From NCBI RefSeq assembly GCF_021018895.1, contig NC_079364.1:29806701-29870700 (forward strand): a stretch of 64,000 nt of DNA, given 5' to 3'. Position 1 is the stretch's first letter; every line of letters starts with the position of its first letter. The notes below the pieces were generated by a model, which was not told the origin of the DNA, ran no database searches, and worked only from the letters and a program-made list of their open reading frames with translations. Of the stretch, positions 23,280 to 34,546 are shown one piece after another. The position numbers were made by a program, and so were the translations under genes. Source of the stretch: Seriola aureovittata. Its lineage: Eukaryota > Chordata > Actinopteri > Carangiformes > Carangidae.

Positions 23280-23790
23280 TACTAGTCAGAACACAGCCCC
23301 AGCGTTGTAGCATCACCAGCCCGATCTGACACCATTCCTTTTACGGGTTCAACAGCTTGCTTGTCGTACAGCAAAGTAATTAGTACTGCACGCTCATATT
23401 AATTAACAAAGAGCGTTATCACTTTATTAATCCATATTAGAGAGGTGGAGGAGGAAGGGAAGGCGCGTTCGGAGTTAGTGTAAGAAACGTTCTCTGTGGG
23501 AGTCTTCCCCAGCGCTGCTTTGTAGTTTCATTGTCCATGACCCTTGGTGCCTTCACAACATCCCTACACCGGTGGCACACGCTTTGCACTGTTCATTAAA
23601 CCTTTTAATGCAAATAATGTCTATGGAATAAACAAACAGGGGTGGCAGGATTGGGGAAAACAGGTGCCAATGTGTGAAAGCGTGCTAAACGATGTGATAG
23701 TGGGGGAATTAATTACTACCACAGCGCTAATTGGAAGCAATAATTTGTGTGATTAGCGGGCCGCTTAAGAAGTGAGACACATCTACCGCC
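23280..23790. promoter_or_regulatory. Candidate enhancer cluster, homeodomain-rich
   Basis: A repeat-free stretch holds TAATTA at 23,377-23,382, ATTAATTAAC at 23,398-23,407 running into AACAAAG (SOX/TCF-like), AATTAATTAC at 23,707-23,716, TAATTTG and GATTAGCGG near 23,741-23,760, and an ATGCAAAT-like word near 23,610. The density of such cores and the lack of mobile DNA are what one expects of a deeply conserved developmental element, though conservation was not tested. Confidence 0.45.
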
Positions 23791-23847
23791 TGTATACACA
23801 AGCGGAGAGGCACGGGCCTATTCACTGTCTCTCTGGGAGCGCGCACA

Positions 23848-23848
<1 letters not shown>

Positions 23849-23906
<58 letters not shown>

Positions 23907-23908
23907 AC
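23849..23908. repeat. (AC)n microsatellite
   Basis: About 26 AC units, then ATACACACATATAT. Confidence 0.95.
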
Positions 23909-23998
23909 ATATATGTATCCACCAAATAAGATGCCATGAATCTGTAGACCTACAGTAGAAACAAACGCTAATATCACAGGTAAATTGTTTTGTATTCA

Positions 23999-24080
23999 CA
24001 TGCACGCACACACGGATGCAAGCACGCACGCACGCACGCACGCACGCAAGCACGCACGCACGCACGCAAGCACGCACACA
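23999..24080. repeat. (GCAC)n tetranucleotide array
   Basis: ACGC/GCAC units with AAGC interruptions at regular spacing (about 24,019, 24,048, 24,068) form a higher-order pattern. The Arg-Ala-Cys-Val repeats in ORFs come from this array. Confidence 0.9.
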
Positions 24081-24149
24081 TATGATCAGAACATAATTCA
24101 AATGAGAAACAGACAAGATCTCCCCGTGAATGAGGCACATCCAAAAGGT

Positions 24150-24480
24150 TTTATTAGGGAATGCTGACATGGCGCGGGCTAATTAACAAAGTGGCCTTTG
24201 TGGGTGGTGGTGGTGGTGGTGGTGGTGGTGGGGGGAGGAGGAGGTGGTAGTGGGCTCTCTCCCCTCTTTGTTACCTCTTTCTTTTCTTTTTCTCTCTTTA
24301 TATTAGAGGCCATACAAACCTCAAAGCTCGGGGAGGATCTTTACACACGCAGCACTTCTAAATGTAGACTACGACCAAAACAAAGCCCCTGCATTAAACC
24401 CCCCGCCCCTCATTATTTTCCTTTAATTCCGATTAGCCATAATGATCAAAGTGCATAATTAATTTTCTGCCAACTCAGGA
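24150..24480. promoter_or_regulatory. Candidate enhancer block flanking a (GGT)n run
   Basis: TAATTAACAAAG at 24,180-24,191 repeats the 12-mer seen at 23,400-23,411. Further on are ATCAAAG at 24,445-24,451 (TCF/LEF-like), CATTAAAC, CTTTAATTCCGATTAG and ATAATTAATTTT up to 24,468. A (GGT)n/G-rich tract (24,201-24,245) sits inside. Probably the same regulatory cluster as 23,280-23,790; function is inferred. Confidence 0.4.
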
Positions 24481-25145
24481 TATAATCTGGTTCTATTTCT
24501 TTATTTTTTTTCTTTTGTAAAGTTTAGTTCTGTTTAGCATCTTGTTCGCAATCTGGAGTGTTTCTCTGCACAACTGGAACCCAGTCGTCTCCTGTTTCCC
24601 AGCAGCTTTGGATTAGTGATCCAGTGATAATGGTGAAACACTGTTATCTACCCACCTCAACACATTTTTCTTGAGTTTCCAGTTATTTAAATCTTCCTCT
24701 CTTTGACGACAGTGTTGTTGATATTACGCCCCCATAAAGCGCCAAAGCTGTAGATGCAACTTGAAATTGTGTTGCGTTTCCCCCTGTAGCTATATAATTG
24801 TCCTGACTTTATTGCCGCCCCGATGGACTTTCCTGTAAAAATAACAATACATATTGTCACGCTGAGGGCTTGCTCTCATACACTTTACCTGGCTTTCATT
24901 ACACTTTTCACCGTTACTGTCCAGTTCACCATACGCACCGCATATAGGATTACACACTTGCCATTATCGTATGGGTTTCTATGGGACATGATTGTAAGAT
25001 GGTAGAAAACAGTGAATGACACCTTACAGAGTGGGAAAATGTTCAACACAAGAAGGATTCCTCTCTTTTAGTTCAAATTGCAAAAATAGCTATAAAATCT
25101 GGTCAGAGCTCTGATTTATAATACGATTGAAGGATAGTTTTGCAC
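24480..25145. other. Non-coding, nothing recognised
   Basis: AT-rich sequence; a short T/A-rich tract near 24,498-24,518 only. Confidence 0.5.
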
Positions 25146-25149
25146 AGAA

Positions 25150-25929
25150 AATGGTTGTTCCCATATTGGGGCTTTTAAAACAAGTGAGGTTTCCAAGTCT
25201 TTTTCGATTATAAAGCAGGTTAGGTTCTATATTAATACTGTGAAAGCATCAAAGCGCTCAGTCCACAGGGAAATGCACACAGCCTGTATTCAGAAAATGA
25301 GCCTTAAAACCAGCCATCACGACTTTTGTAACTTTGTGATGTCACAACAAAGCAGTCATTGCAGTGGCAGTCATAGACTCTGTAGGGGCCCAGGCAAAGA
25401 AGCCTACTATCAGTGGAGGGTACAATTTACAGATGTTACTCAAATCCCTCACATGCAGGCAATTGGTAGATGCTAGCTAAAGCATCCATCATCATGGTCC
25501 TCACTTAGGGGGGGGGGGGCAGCAGTGCACTGTATAGTGTCTTATGGGAGGCTTAGGGGTGTTTATAGCTGTCATTGCAACATTTGCCAATGTGAGGGGC
25601 CATCGGGGGCCCCTTTTCCCCTTGAGGGCCCCAAACATTTACCTGGTTTGCCTCTCAATCATCTCCAACCTTGCAGGATTTGGTTTCTTTGAATGTTGAC
25701 CTGAAAGCTGCTATATTTTTATTAGATCACTCAGAAACGTCTCAGAGCCTCCTCTCCTCTGATTGGCTTAGCAACCTGTTGTTACTAGAGCTCCAGAGAG
25801 AAGCCTGAGAGAGGAGATGTGAAACTACACTGAGCTTGTTTTTAGTTTGTAAAATCACAAATATATCTTCTTGTGGATCAACACTTCAAATAAAACACTG
25901 GAAAAGTGTGAAATATTGGGACCATTAAG
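25150..25929 (+). mobile_element. Repeat family A, copy 1 (AAAGGTCCCATATT-type), with nested insertion
   Basis: The left end (TTCCCATATTGGGGCTTTTAA, about 25,158) and right end (AATATTGGGACCATTAA, 25,912-25,928) are imperfect inverted repeats. Internal blocks (ATTATAAAGCAGGTTAGG, GGGAAATGCACACAGCCTG, TTTGTGATGTCACAACAAAG, AGAGAAGCCTGAGAGAGGAG) occur in the same order in the minus-strand copy at 41,560-41,975. I recall it as a common teleost MITE-like family. A second repeat is inserted at 25,358-25,665. Confidence 0.65.
25358..25665 (-). mobile_element. Repeat family B, copy 1, nested in family A
   Basis: This segment is absent from the other family A copy, where AAGCAGTC continues directly to a short spacer and CAGGATTTGGTTTCT. 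Its reverse complement matches 31,085-31,320 over most of its length (AACCAGGTAAATG, GGGGCCCTCAAGGGGAAAA, GGGGCCCC, ACTATACAGTG-ACTGCTG, ATTGCCTGCATG). It also contains a G13 tract. Class unknown. Confidence 0.6.
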
Positions 25930-26169
25930 GTAAGACCACTGCTATGTGAACATGTGCGGCAGGAAAACAGCAGAAATTTCATTTAACATTACTAACGCTA
26001 ACCTTACTTTGTTTATGTTAATGCTAACAAGTGTGAAGGGAGCTTCAGTGCTTTTAACCCAGGCTAAATATGCTGCCTGTTTATTGTTCGGGAAACACAC
26101 AGGTATTTTATTAATTGATACATCACATGATCGACAAACAGCTGTCTGCATGGACGTATGAGAAATGGC

Positions 26170-26425
26170 CGTGAGCCACTACCATGGATCGTGTTGACAC
26201 TCATTCGTCTGCAGTTGCTCTGATTGATTTTCTAGTCATATTTTTTGAAACATGTTCCCCGATGAAACGGCGAGCAAGTGGCAGATGTTTTAAAACACGG
26301 GTATCACAGAGCTGTTTTCTGATTCCTTCTGATGAATTAGAGCCCGGGTCCCTCCAGCGCTCAAAGGGAGTCCACTCCGCATGAATTATTACCACATATA
26401 ATTTCAGCTATTAGTCCTCTTTCCT
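26170..26425. promoter_or_regulatory. Candidate conserved block
   Basis: Repeat-free sequence with ORFs open on both strands for about 65 codons across the same interval. Such shared openness without splice signals is more typical of a constrained non-coding element than of a gene. It contains TGATGAATTAG and GCATGAATTATTACC words. Confidence 0.3.
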
Positions 26426-28500
26426 GAACATCTGAACATGGAAAATGTGGAATTAGAAATTAATACCTCTGAATATCATGGCAGGGTTTTTCAGACCGGG
26501 GGATTCATTTTCATGTTCTCCTCTCTCTCTTTTTTGTATTCTGACTGAGTTTCTGACACATTTATGTGTTAAGTTGGGCTCAAGCAGTTCTATTACCATA
26601 CAGATTATCCATTGTGAGCTTTGGTGTGCTGCAGAAAAGAATTGATATTCAGGAGAGAGAAAGAAAATACAGAGGCAAAGAAAAATGAAATGAAAAGGGG
26701 ATTATGTGTATCCTACTTCCCTCCTGTTTATGTCTCTAATCTTTACTGGGGTCAATGTTTTATCCAAATTGATTTCTTCAAGCTAAATGCTCATGTTGCT
26801 GTGCTATGCTACGTCTGCCTATCTGTGTGCGGTTAAACAGTTTCCTCCTTATCTACATAATGGCATAAAGTAAGGTGATGACTTCATATGCTGTAACAAC
26901 AGGGAAGGATCAACAAAGCCTTCCCTGACTTTTCTTCTGTACTGACTGTATATCCACTCCTTCATGTAACCATCTCTGTTTTTTGCGGCAACTAGAAACT
27001 GTATCAAATAAAATGTAAATCAAAGGCCTCAGTATGCTTCAACTGTACAAAAAATGCCATATGACTATGTCATAATCAAATCACAAATGGCTAAACTCGC
27101 TGCCATGGTCTTTTCCTGGCTGCACCCTAAAGCCTCCCTGATCTCTGTCTAATAACTTGATGTTTTTGAGGTATTCTGTCGACCTAACGTGGACTTTCTT
27201 TCCCTCACCTCTTTTGGTTGTACACACAAAAAAAAGTGTGTAAAAATTTGTGAAAGTCATGGACGCCTAAGTGGTTGGTTTATCATTTTCAATACCAAAA
27301 TGTGGAAGTAGAATCACTAATCATTCATCGATCAATCAAAATCATTAAATGACCACTCGTTTCTCTTAATTGTGTTATTGGAAGTGATTATGCTCTTGTT
27401 ATATGTTGAAGAAGCCCATTGTAATCCTCATCCTGTTTACGCCTCAAGAGGTCAGGGGCTGCACGTGGTTACTTGTGTCCGAGGACATACAGTATATGCA
27501 AATAACAGACATGTGTATATATATATCTCATGGGTGTTTACTATTGGCTGTAAACATAAGCTGATAAGTAAACGACCAATCAGTGTTCATTTATTTGTCT
27601 CTCATTCTTGTTCTATAACAATGTAAGCCTGTTCACCAGCTTTATGTGAGCCTTGTCCCCTTATTGATCAATAATAATATTTTAATTAATTCCGAATTCA
27701 GATATGTGCTTTTTATTTCGGCCTAAAACACCCCTTACCTCCGCTTGTTATGAAAATGATTAAAAAAAAATTATGTTATTTATACATCAATAACTTTTAG
27801 CAATATATTCAATGTATGTAAATTATGCTATGTTAGTAACAGCAAGTCTCTTTTCAAGAATGGTGTGTGCATTAATATTAGCTTGAGGAATTAATGCATA
27901 TGATCTATGAGGACAAAATGGATGATTGTTGCACTGAATTTGTTTGATAATTTTGTGGCAGTTTACACTAGAGGTGTTGTATGTCTTTCATGTAATAATT
28001 ATAACTATTAGATAATAACAGGAGAAGTGAACTGTGTTGTGGGCCTTTTGAAGAGATCTGGTGTGTATATTTCCATTACTTTACAGGTAAATGACATACA
28101 AGGTGCCTTATCCCACCACCAATAGTACAGACACCGAGTGACTCATGGCAGCACTGTATATTCACTCACATAGAGAAAACAGTTCTTACTCTAGTTGCCA
28201 GATACTGAAGTCAATATGCATTCCTAAGACATTTGCAATGTTGCTTTTCTATGCCAACAAAACCTTTTTGGCAAAACCGCACCCTAAATGTTATTCATCA
28301 GTTACTACCTGCACCTTTAGCCCACTTTAACAAAACCTGCCTGTTCTCTCCCTGACCCACATTTCCTTACCCACCACCATACCAAACTCCCCCTTCAGTT
28401 TCTACACTAATATACCTTTCTTATGCTTTCTCTTTCTCGCTCTCTTGTTTGAAAGTTAGCTCTCTCGCCCACCTCCTGTACAATACGTTCTTGTTCCAGC
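26425..28500. other. Non-coding, nothing recognised
   Basis: AT-rich with no clear repeats. A (TA)n-like word at 27,515-27,526 is the only simple sequence. Confidence 0.5.
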
Positions 28501-28930
28501 CCTCTTTCTCTTTCTCTCTCTATCTGACCTTACAGGAGAGAAGTCATGAGGGAGGATCCCATCTGAAAGTTCAGCCAAATGTTAGCAGGAGAGGGGGGGG
28601 CAGGGGGATGTTCCTGAAGAGGAGCACTCACTCTCTCACTCTTTATCAAACACCTCTTTCTCCCTCCGGCCTCCTCCTCCTCCTCCTCCTCCTCTTCAGT
28701 TTACCATTTCTCCACTCCCAGCCGAAGCTTTCTGTCTGGCTTCTTGAGACTGGTGGCCAATAACAGTGGAGAAGTCTGATATCATCGGCTGCCAGAGGGA
28801 GTGGAGGCAGCTGCGAGGTTGTCTGGCAAACCCAAACACCTGTATTCTGTCATTCATTTGATTGTTATCCCTCACCCCTCCATCCCTCTTCCTCCTGCCT
28901 CCCTCTCCATCATTCACCTCACTCTGATCT
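28500..28930. promoter_or_regulatory. Candidate conserved block around a (CTC)n run
   Basis: A pyrimidine tract ending in CCTTACAG at about 28,535 looks like a splice acceptor, but no donor follows an open frame. A (CTC)n run lies at 28,670-28,694. The part at 28,765-28,870 (TCTGATATCATCGGC, CAAACACCTGTATTCTG) is low-repeat and contains an E-box CACCTG. Confidence 0.25.
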
Positions 28931-29007
28931 CCCTGCCTGTCTGTCAGAGGGGATCTGCCAAGATTTCTTCAGGCTGAAGAGGTGTGTGCATACTGTGTGT
29001 ATGTCTG

Positions 29008-29050
29008 GTTGCAGTATGTGTGTGCGTGTGTGTATGTGTGTGTGTGTGCT
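29008..29050. repeat. Imperfect (GT)n array
   Basis: GT units with GC and AT interruptions. Confidence 0.85.
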
Positions 29051-29319
29051 CTTTTAGATGGAGTGAATAGGCAGGCGATTTATAAGCTGACAAAAAGGGT
29101 GCCTCTTTAAAAGTTTGGCAGGGTTTGAAAGGAATAGGGCCGCGGGTCTGGAGCATGTCTAGAGCATGTCATGGAAGCCTCTGTCCTTTTCCTTGTTGTC
29201 TTTTGTTTTCTTATTTTCTCCTTGAATAGTTAATTCATGTTAATTCTTAACAGTAATCAAAATTCATCAATGCATATATTTTTAAATTAATTTGATTATA
29301 TAATACTAAAGCTGCATGA

Positions 29320-29480
29320 CATGTGGAACAAGAACTACTGTGAACAGCTGTAGTCCAAGACGGTAGCGTTGCAGTCCATCCGTGTGTAGGCGCTAACCAG
29401 CTAGCTTCGGCCTGTATGCCGATAGCTATAACTCACTGTAGCCTCCGGTCTTCCCTGAAGAAGTACCGCTGCTCAGAGGT
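29320..29480 (+). repeat. Dispersed repeat family D, copy 2
   Basis: ACCAGCTAGC, then AACTCACTGTAGCCTCCGGTC, then CCCTGAAGAAGTA (29,395-29,465) matches 12,098-12,170 in order and orientation with moderate divergence. Confidence 0.5.
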
Positions 29481-31080
29481 TGTGTATTATAACCTCTTAT
29501 ATTATTAACACAATGATAAGCTACAGCTACCTATAGCACAAGAAACAAACAGGGAAAGTCTGACTTATATGAGTTCTTGATTGGCTACTCAGCCAATGCT
29601 ACACTTTCTTTTTTTTAACACCCATTTCCTCATATAAGATGGAGACATGATCAGGAAGAACCAGTGTTGATTTAGTGCGTCTTGCATGTTAATTCGAAAT
29701 ATTTGATAAAAATAATAATTAAAATAATAGTTTGCTTCCTATGAATTAAGCTTTGAGGCTGAGGGCGCCGCATGTGCTCCCTCTATTGACAGGCTGCCAC
29801 TGCTTGAATCCAAGTTTTTGTATGATATTTAATTTTGTCAGTTTAGATAGACTAATCGTTTTTAGCAGATTTTTTTCAATGTCAAGTGACCTGCAACATT
29901 TCAATGATACCCTTTAGATTCCAGTTTAATAAAAAACCTGAAGAGGCTACTTTAAGAAGCATTCTGCATTTTCCTTTATGGTTCGTGGTCAACACCAAAT
30001 AGCTCCAAGCATGGTCTTCCTTATCCATCATCCAAACAATAACAAACCCCGGTTAGACACTACAAAGCATCACTCCAGCTCTGACGGCAAAGATCGAAAC
30101 AAACAGCTGAAAACAAGAGCTGTTGTTGGTGTTTGACAGCAAGCATAACAGCGCTGCTTGGGGATTTGGGCTCAGTGGCAGGGTGGAAAAATCTTTGGGA
30201 CATGTGCTGGGGGTGTTGGATGATGTTCGACATCAGTCAGTGCTGTTTGGGAAGTGAGAGTGGGCGGCTAGAGTCACAGATATTAGACAGGCGAGTGTTA
30301 CATCTCTGGGGGAACTGAGATCTGATGAGTGGAGCAGGGTTGTTAGCAGTTTTTTTTCAGCGCAGATGAATAGAACTGGTGATCTAAAGCTTGTTTAATT
30401 TTGGCAGTGAAGAATGGAAAGCTGTAGTCCAGAGGAGCCACCTTCCACCAGTGTCCCTTCATCTCCTTTTATGAGCCTCATCATCTGAGCACAAAAAAGT
30501 GGAACCCTGGCATTTGAGATAATCACTTAAACAACATTTAGGACGAGGTTTGACACATTCAGACGTTTACACTGTCAAAGACACGAAGATGTTTGTCAGT
30601 GGGTTTGTGGTTAAGACAGGGATTTGTATCTGGAACTGAACTCAATCAAACCCCTGATTTGTAATGAATGTGCCGTTATTTTACTGTCATGGAGTGAGAA
30701 GTGCAGCTGGTGCAGATATTTGATTTTTCTTCATTGTTTCCCCTTATTTAGTCTTACATATTTTATAAAGACATTCAAAATTCATACATTTAACATTAAA
30801 TTAGAAATGCATATAGGACTTTGTATGATTTAAAAAAAAAAATTAATTCGATTTTTTAAATTTTAATTCTTTTGGAATCCTTACACTGAGTACTGAAGCC
30901 TGGCCTGATTCACAGATCTCAGTATGGTCAGACCTTTTGATGAAGTTCCTGCTGGTCTGTAGTTTTTTTATTTATTCTGACTGCAAACAGTTCTTTATAG
31001 CACTATACATGGTGTGTGTAGAGTGTTTGTCTTGAGAGAACAATTTTAGTCTAAACAATTATTTTCTAAAAATGTATTTT
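29480..31080. other. Non-coding, nothing recognised
   Basis: AT-rich; includes the 61-codon plus frame at 30,133-30,318, which has no recognisable motif. Confidence 0.5.
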
Positions 31081-31084
31081 CTTA

Positions 31085-31320
31085 TTTTCAAGAAAGGCAA
31101 CCCAGGCAAATACTTAGGGCCTCCAAGGGTAAAATGGGGCCCCTCATATTGGACCATTTTGCAGTGACAAATATAAACCCCCTTAAACCTTCCATTAAGA
31201 TACTATACAGTGAACTGCTGTTGCCCCAAACCCCCCATAAGTGGGACCCCAAATGATGTGTGCTGTAGCTAGTTACCCATTGCCTGCATGCAAGGCATTT
31301 AGGGCACATCTGCAAAACTT
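31085..31320 (+). mobile_element. Repeat family B, copy 2
   Basis: It matches the reverse complement of 25,358-25,665 over most of its length (see GGCAACCCAGGCAAATAC, GGCCTCCAAGGGTAAAATGG, GATACTATACAGTGAACTGC). The two copies are inverted relative to each other about 5.5 kb apart. Confidence 0.55.
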
Positions 31321-33005
31321 GATGGCGTGTTTGTGTGTCTGTATTAGTTCATTAGGCTGGCATGACAGCTGACAGTCGGACCCGGTGCAGACTAACCAAC
31401 CAGACTGAGACCTCCTGAAAAGGTGTGTATGGTAAGGTGTGGGTCTATTGCACTTATGCCGATGTAGTTTGCTTGTGGTTACACAAGCACGAGTTGCAGA
31501 ATTTTCCTGCTAGTACTCTATATATGTGTTTTTAGCATGATTTGCTAAGACTAAATTGCTGTAAAAACTGTGGATGATTAATGTAACCATAGTAACAGTT
31601 GTAAACTTGTATGTACAATACATGTGGGGATTTCCCCTGATTCATCAGAAAGTGAAAAGTACTTAAAACAAGTGTGCATTGAACTTATGTTCCACTACAT
31701 GTAGTTAAGCAGTGCCTCATTAAAAACTAATTGAAATAAATTAAATGAGTAAGGCTCATAATAATCAGTTGTGTTTGAGCTCTTTGTGACATCAGAGAGG
31801 ATAAATAGTCAGAATTTGAATTGATTTCCTCTCATGGGTCCATACTGCACTGATGATGCAGGGAAACAGTTGAGATACCAGTCAGTACATACGACTTCAT
31901 GCTTATAGATAGCACTGTCTGTAAACAGCCAGACCAGAACAAAACACAGCAGTGTATGATTTTTTCCCCAGACTTAATGGACCAAACTACAAGTTTGAAA
32001 GCACCTGAGACTATGTAGTTTGTTTTAAGCTAGTGATAATATTGAAATCGAAATTAACGCGTATTGAATGTTAACCTAAAGTTTGGCGTTTACACATTAG
32101 TTACAATACGGCACATCTGAAAATGGCTGTACAGCATGTGGAGTCCTCAAGAACAGTAACAAAGGCAATTACAGAGAATTTAAATGGTGAGAAAGAAGTG
32201 TAGCAGGCTAAGTACTTTATTTTTATATCCTGCTTTGTACTTATTCTCAGGTCATGCATCATCCTCTGTTTTGCTTTCTTTTCCCACGGAGATGATATAT
32301 ATTTCTACAAAAAGTCTCGGGGTAAATTTACAATAGCACTGCAGAGTGCACAGGTGGCATGTGGCTCACTTTAGAACAGCGTTCGAGTGTTGTACCTGAG
32401 CATCCGTACTCAATATAAATCATCATCCTTGGGCTGTTAAATGTAAAAATGCAGATGGTGCACTTTCAGTGATTTTCTCCTGTCTAATTTCCCCACTGAC
32501 CGCTGTGGTAAAATTAGACAAGAGAAACCCAACAAAAGTGCACAATTTGTGTTTTGAAAATACAGTGGCAAGAGGGTGATGAGCAATTTTCAGTTGAAAG
32601 CTCTAGAGCGGGAATCAAATGGAAAATGTCACTGACACTGAGCATGCACAGGAAGCACAGGTGATGATGAATTTTAAATTCACAATTTTTTTTACATTGT
32701 CCATTTTTATAGACAATGTAGTTGTGCTAATGTTTAAATTAATGCTACAGTTACAGTAATACAGTCTTGTATTATGCTTTAAAGCCAGAGAAAAGCTGGT
32801 GCAGAGAGAGGCGATGCATTAAATGTAACTGAGTGCAGCTTGTTGAGTAGATTTATTCATCAGGCGTGTTAACGATGAGAAAACATGCTGCTCTCTTCCA
32901 TCTCTTTAACACATAAACACACACACCTACACTCACACACAAAACCCCAAAATGGGCCTCTGTGCTACCCCTCTCAGTTACTCCTGACTCATGAGAGGAG
33001 GAAGT
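31320..33005. other. Non-coding, nothing recognised
   Basis: Unique-looking AT-rich sequence without tandem arrays. Confidence 0.5.
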
Positions 33006-33012
33006 ACTCACC

Positions 33013-33013
<1 letters not shown>

Positions 33014-33053
<40 letters not shown>

Positions 33054-33064
33054 ACTCACACACA
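33014..33064. repeat. (CT)n then short (CA)n
   Basis: About 17 CT units (33,014-33,047) followed by CTCACTCACACACACG. Confidence 0.95.
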
Positions 33065-33312
33065 CGCAGAAATACTGGTGTAAAAGATAGTATGACTTCA
33101 ACTCTTAAACATCTTCAAAATAAAATAATGTTGATTGAAACCCGTGTTGAATACAGTCACTGCTGAGAACACACTGAAATCCTTGAGTGTAGGCTAACTG
33201 AAGAAGATGAATGGCATACAGTGCTGTCACTGTCACGGTAGCCTTCCCACAACCCCCACACCAGCCACACACCCCCCTCCTCCACCTCCACACAGTGTGT
33301 TTTATTACAATC

Positions 33313-33525
33313 AGTACCCATGTCTGCTTGCACTGGGGAAAATGTGCAAGAAATAATGATCTGGATGGTCTTGGGGGTCTGGATTGAAGTGTTCCTGTAA
33401 GAATTCTAGTGGTGTAAGCAATTTATTTCTTAACACATAGTTCATATTGTTTAAGACACCCCATATATCTGCCAAGTGTGATGCGAAATATGGCTTTAAT
33501 ACAGCATCGTGCACACCAGGGGACA
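33313..33525 (-). pseudogene. Possible transposase fragment (hAT/BED-like), weak
   Basis: The minus strand carries an open frame including FASHLADIWGVLNNMN, which recalls the LA-LADIF-HLN-LN block of hAT-derived (ZBED-like) proteins. The remainder of the 102-codon frame shows no further matching motif. This rests on one short remembered motif and could be chance. Confidence 0.15.
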
Positions 33526-34199
33526 GGGAAATATTTCTAACTCCACCCCCCACCCACCCACAATCCAAAACTCGGGAGAAACTGAGCTTTAAGAGAAAAA
33601 CCACACTCAGTGACCACACATGTTAGTTTACTCTCCTGACAAAGTGAAAAAAGCACTTATTAACGTGAATACAGTTACTGGTTAAAGCTTAAAAAATGTA
33701 TAAAATGTATAAAATGTCAGAAAAAAGTAGGAAAACACACTAATGTTAAATTTTTGCATTAAACCTGACCTAAAATTAATATTTGGGGCATTTTATTGTG
33801 ATAGGACGATAGACTTTTATTCCTGTGGAGTCTCCTACTTACTTTTACTTATTCTAACTATGGAAAACATCACAACAGTGGTGTGAGTCAATACCAATAA
33901 ACAAATCAGACTCGTCGGGACACTGGCCACATTCCACAACTTCCCATCATGCAACATGAACGTGTGAGCTGGGCAGCAGGAACAATGCTGTCTGTCAGCA
34001 TTAATCATATGTTGCATGTGAAAATCATTTACTGTTTCCTGCTGAGCAGGAAGTGGAAGTCTAATCAGGTCAAACCATAACACTGATTGCAAAACTAAAG
34101 CCACATGGAACAAACATTAGACATGTAAACAAACTCCCAGGTGCGCATGTGAGTGTTTGTTCCTATCATGCCACGTAACATTAGGAACATTTAACTGAT

Positions 34200-34541
34200 T
34201 TTTATGTAAAAAGTAAAGTGAGGATGCTTTCAAAAATAATGCCATGGAAAGGTTTTATTTATCGATTAATTTCACACAAAGTGCAGTGAATGGGAAAAGA
34301 AACGTATTCTGTCTTCAGTCTCTTCATGCGATCCCAGACTGACTCCACTATGTTAAGATCAGGACTCTGTGGGGGCCAGACCATCCGTGCAGGACTCCCT
34401 GTTGTTGTCGCTGAAAATAGTTCCTTATGATTCTTGCTGTATATTTGGGGTCATTGTCATCATGCTGGAAAATTAAATTGGGACCGATCAGAAGTGATAT
34501 TGGTATTGTATGATAGATAAAAAAATCTACACATCAACGGT
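34200..34541 (-). pseudogene. Tc1/mariner transposase C-terminal pseudogene
   Basis: On the minus strand the C-terminal catalytic half of a Tc1-type transposase survives: FQHDDNDPKYTARI (about 34,425-34,470), corresponding to the second catalytic Asp block, and WPPQSPDLNIVESVWDRMKR (about 34,315-34,380), which contains the third catalytic acidic residue (Glu) of the DDE triad. A one-base frameshift separates the two blocks near 34,384. Downstream, 34,205-34,300 resembles the 3' untranslated end of a fish Tc1 family (CATTCACTGCACTTTGTG, TTTTTGAAAGCATCC). The N-terminal DNA-binding half is not seen. It is inactive. A probable solo LTR abuts it at 34,547. Confidence 0.75.
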
Positions 34542-34546
34542 GCCTA
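34542..34546. repeat. Target-site duplication, left
   Basis: GCCTA, repeated at 34,982-34,986 on the other side of the LTR-like element. Confidence 0.6.

Noticed and set aside
24001..24080. CRISPR-like array
   Set aside because: The regular units are tetranucleotides with no unique spacers, in vertebrate DNA.
24001..24170. Arg-Ala-Cys-Val repeat protein
   Set aside because: It is the reading of the GCAC tetranucleotide array and nothing else.
28536..28590. Exon after CCTTACAG
   Set aside because: The acceptor is strong, but the following frame has no donor and runs into a G tract and CTC repeat.
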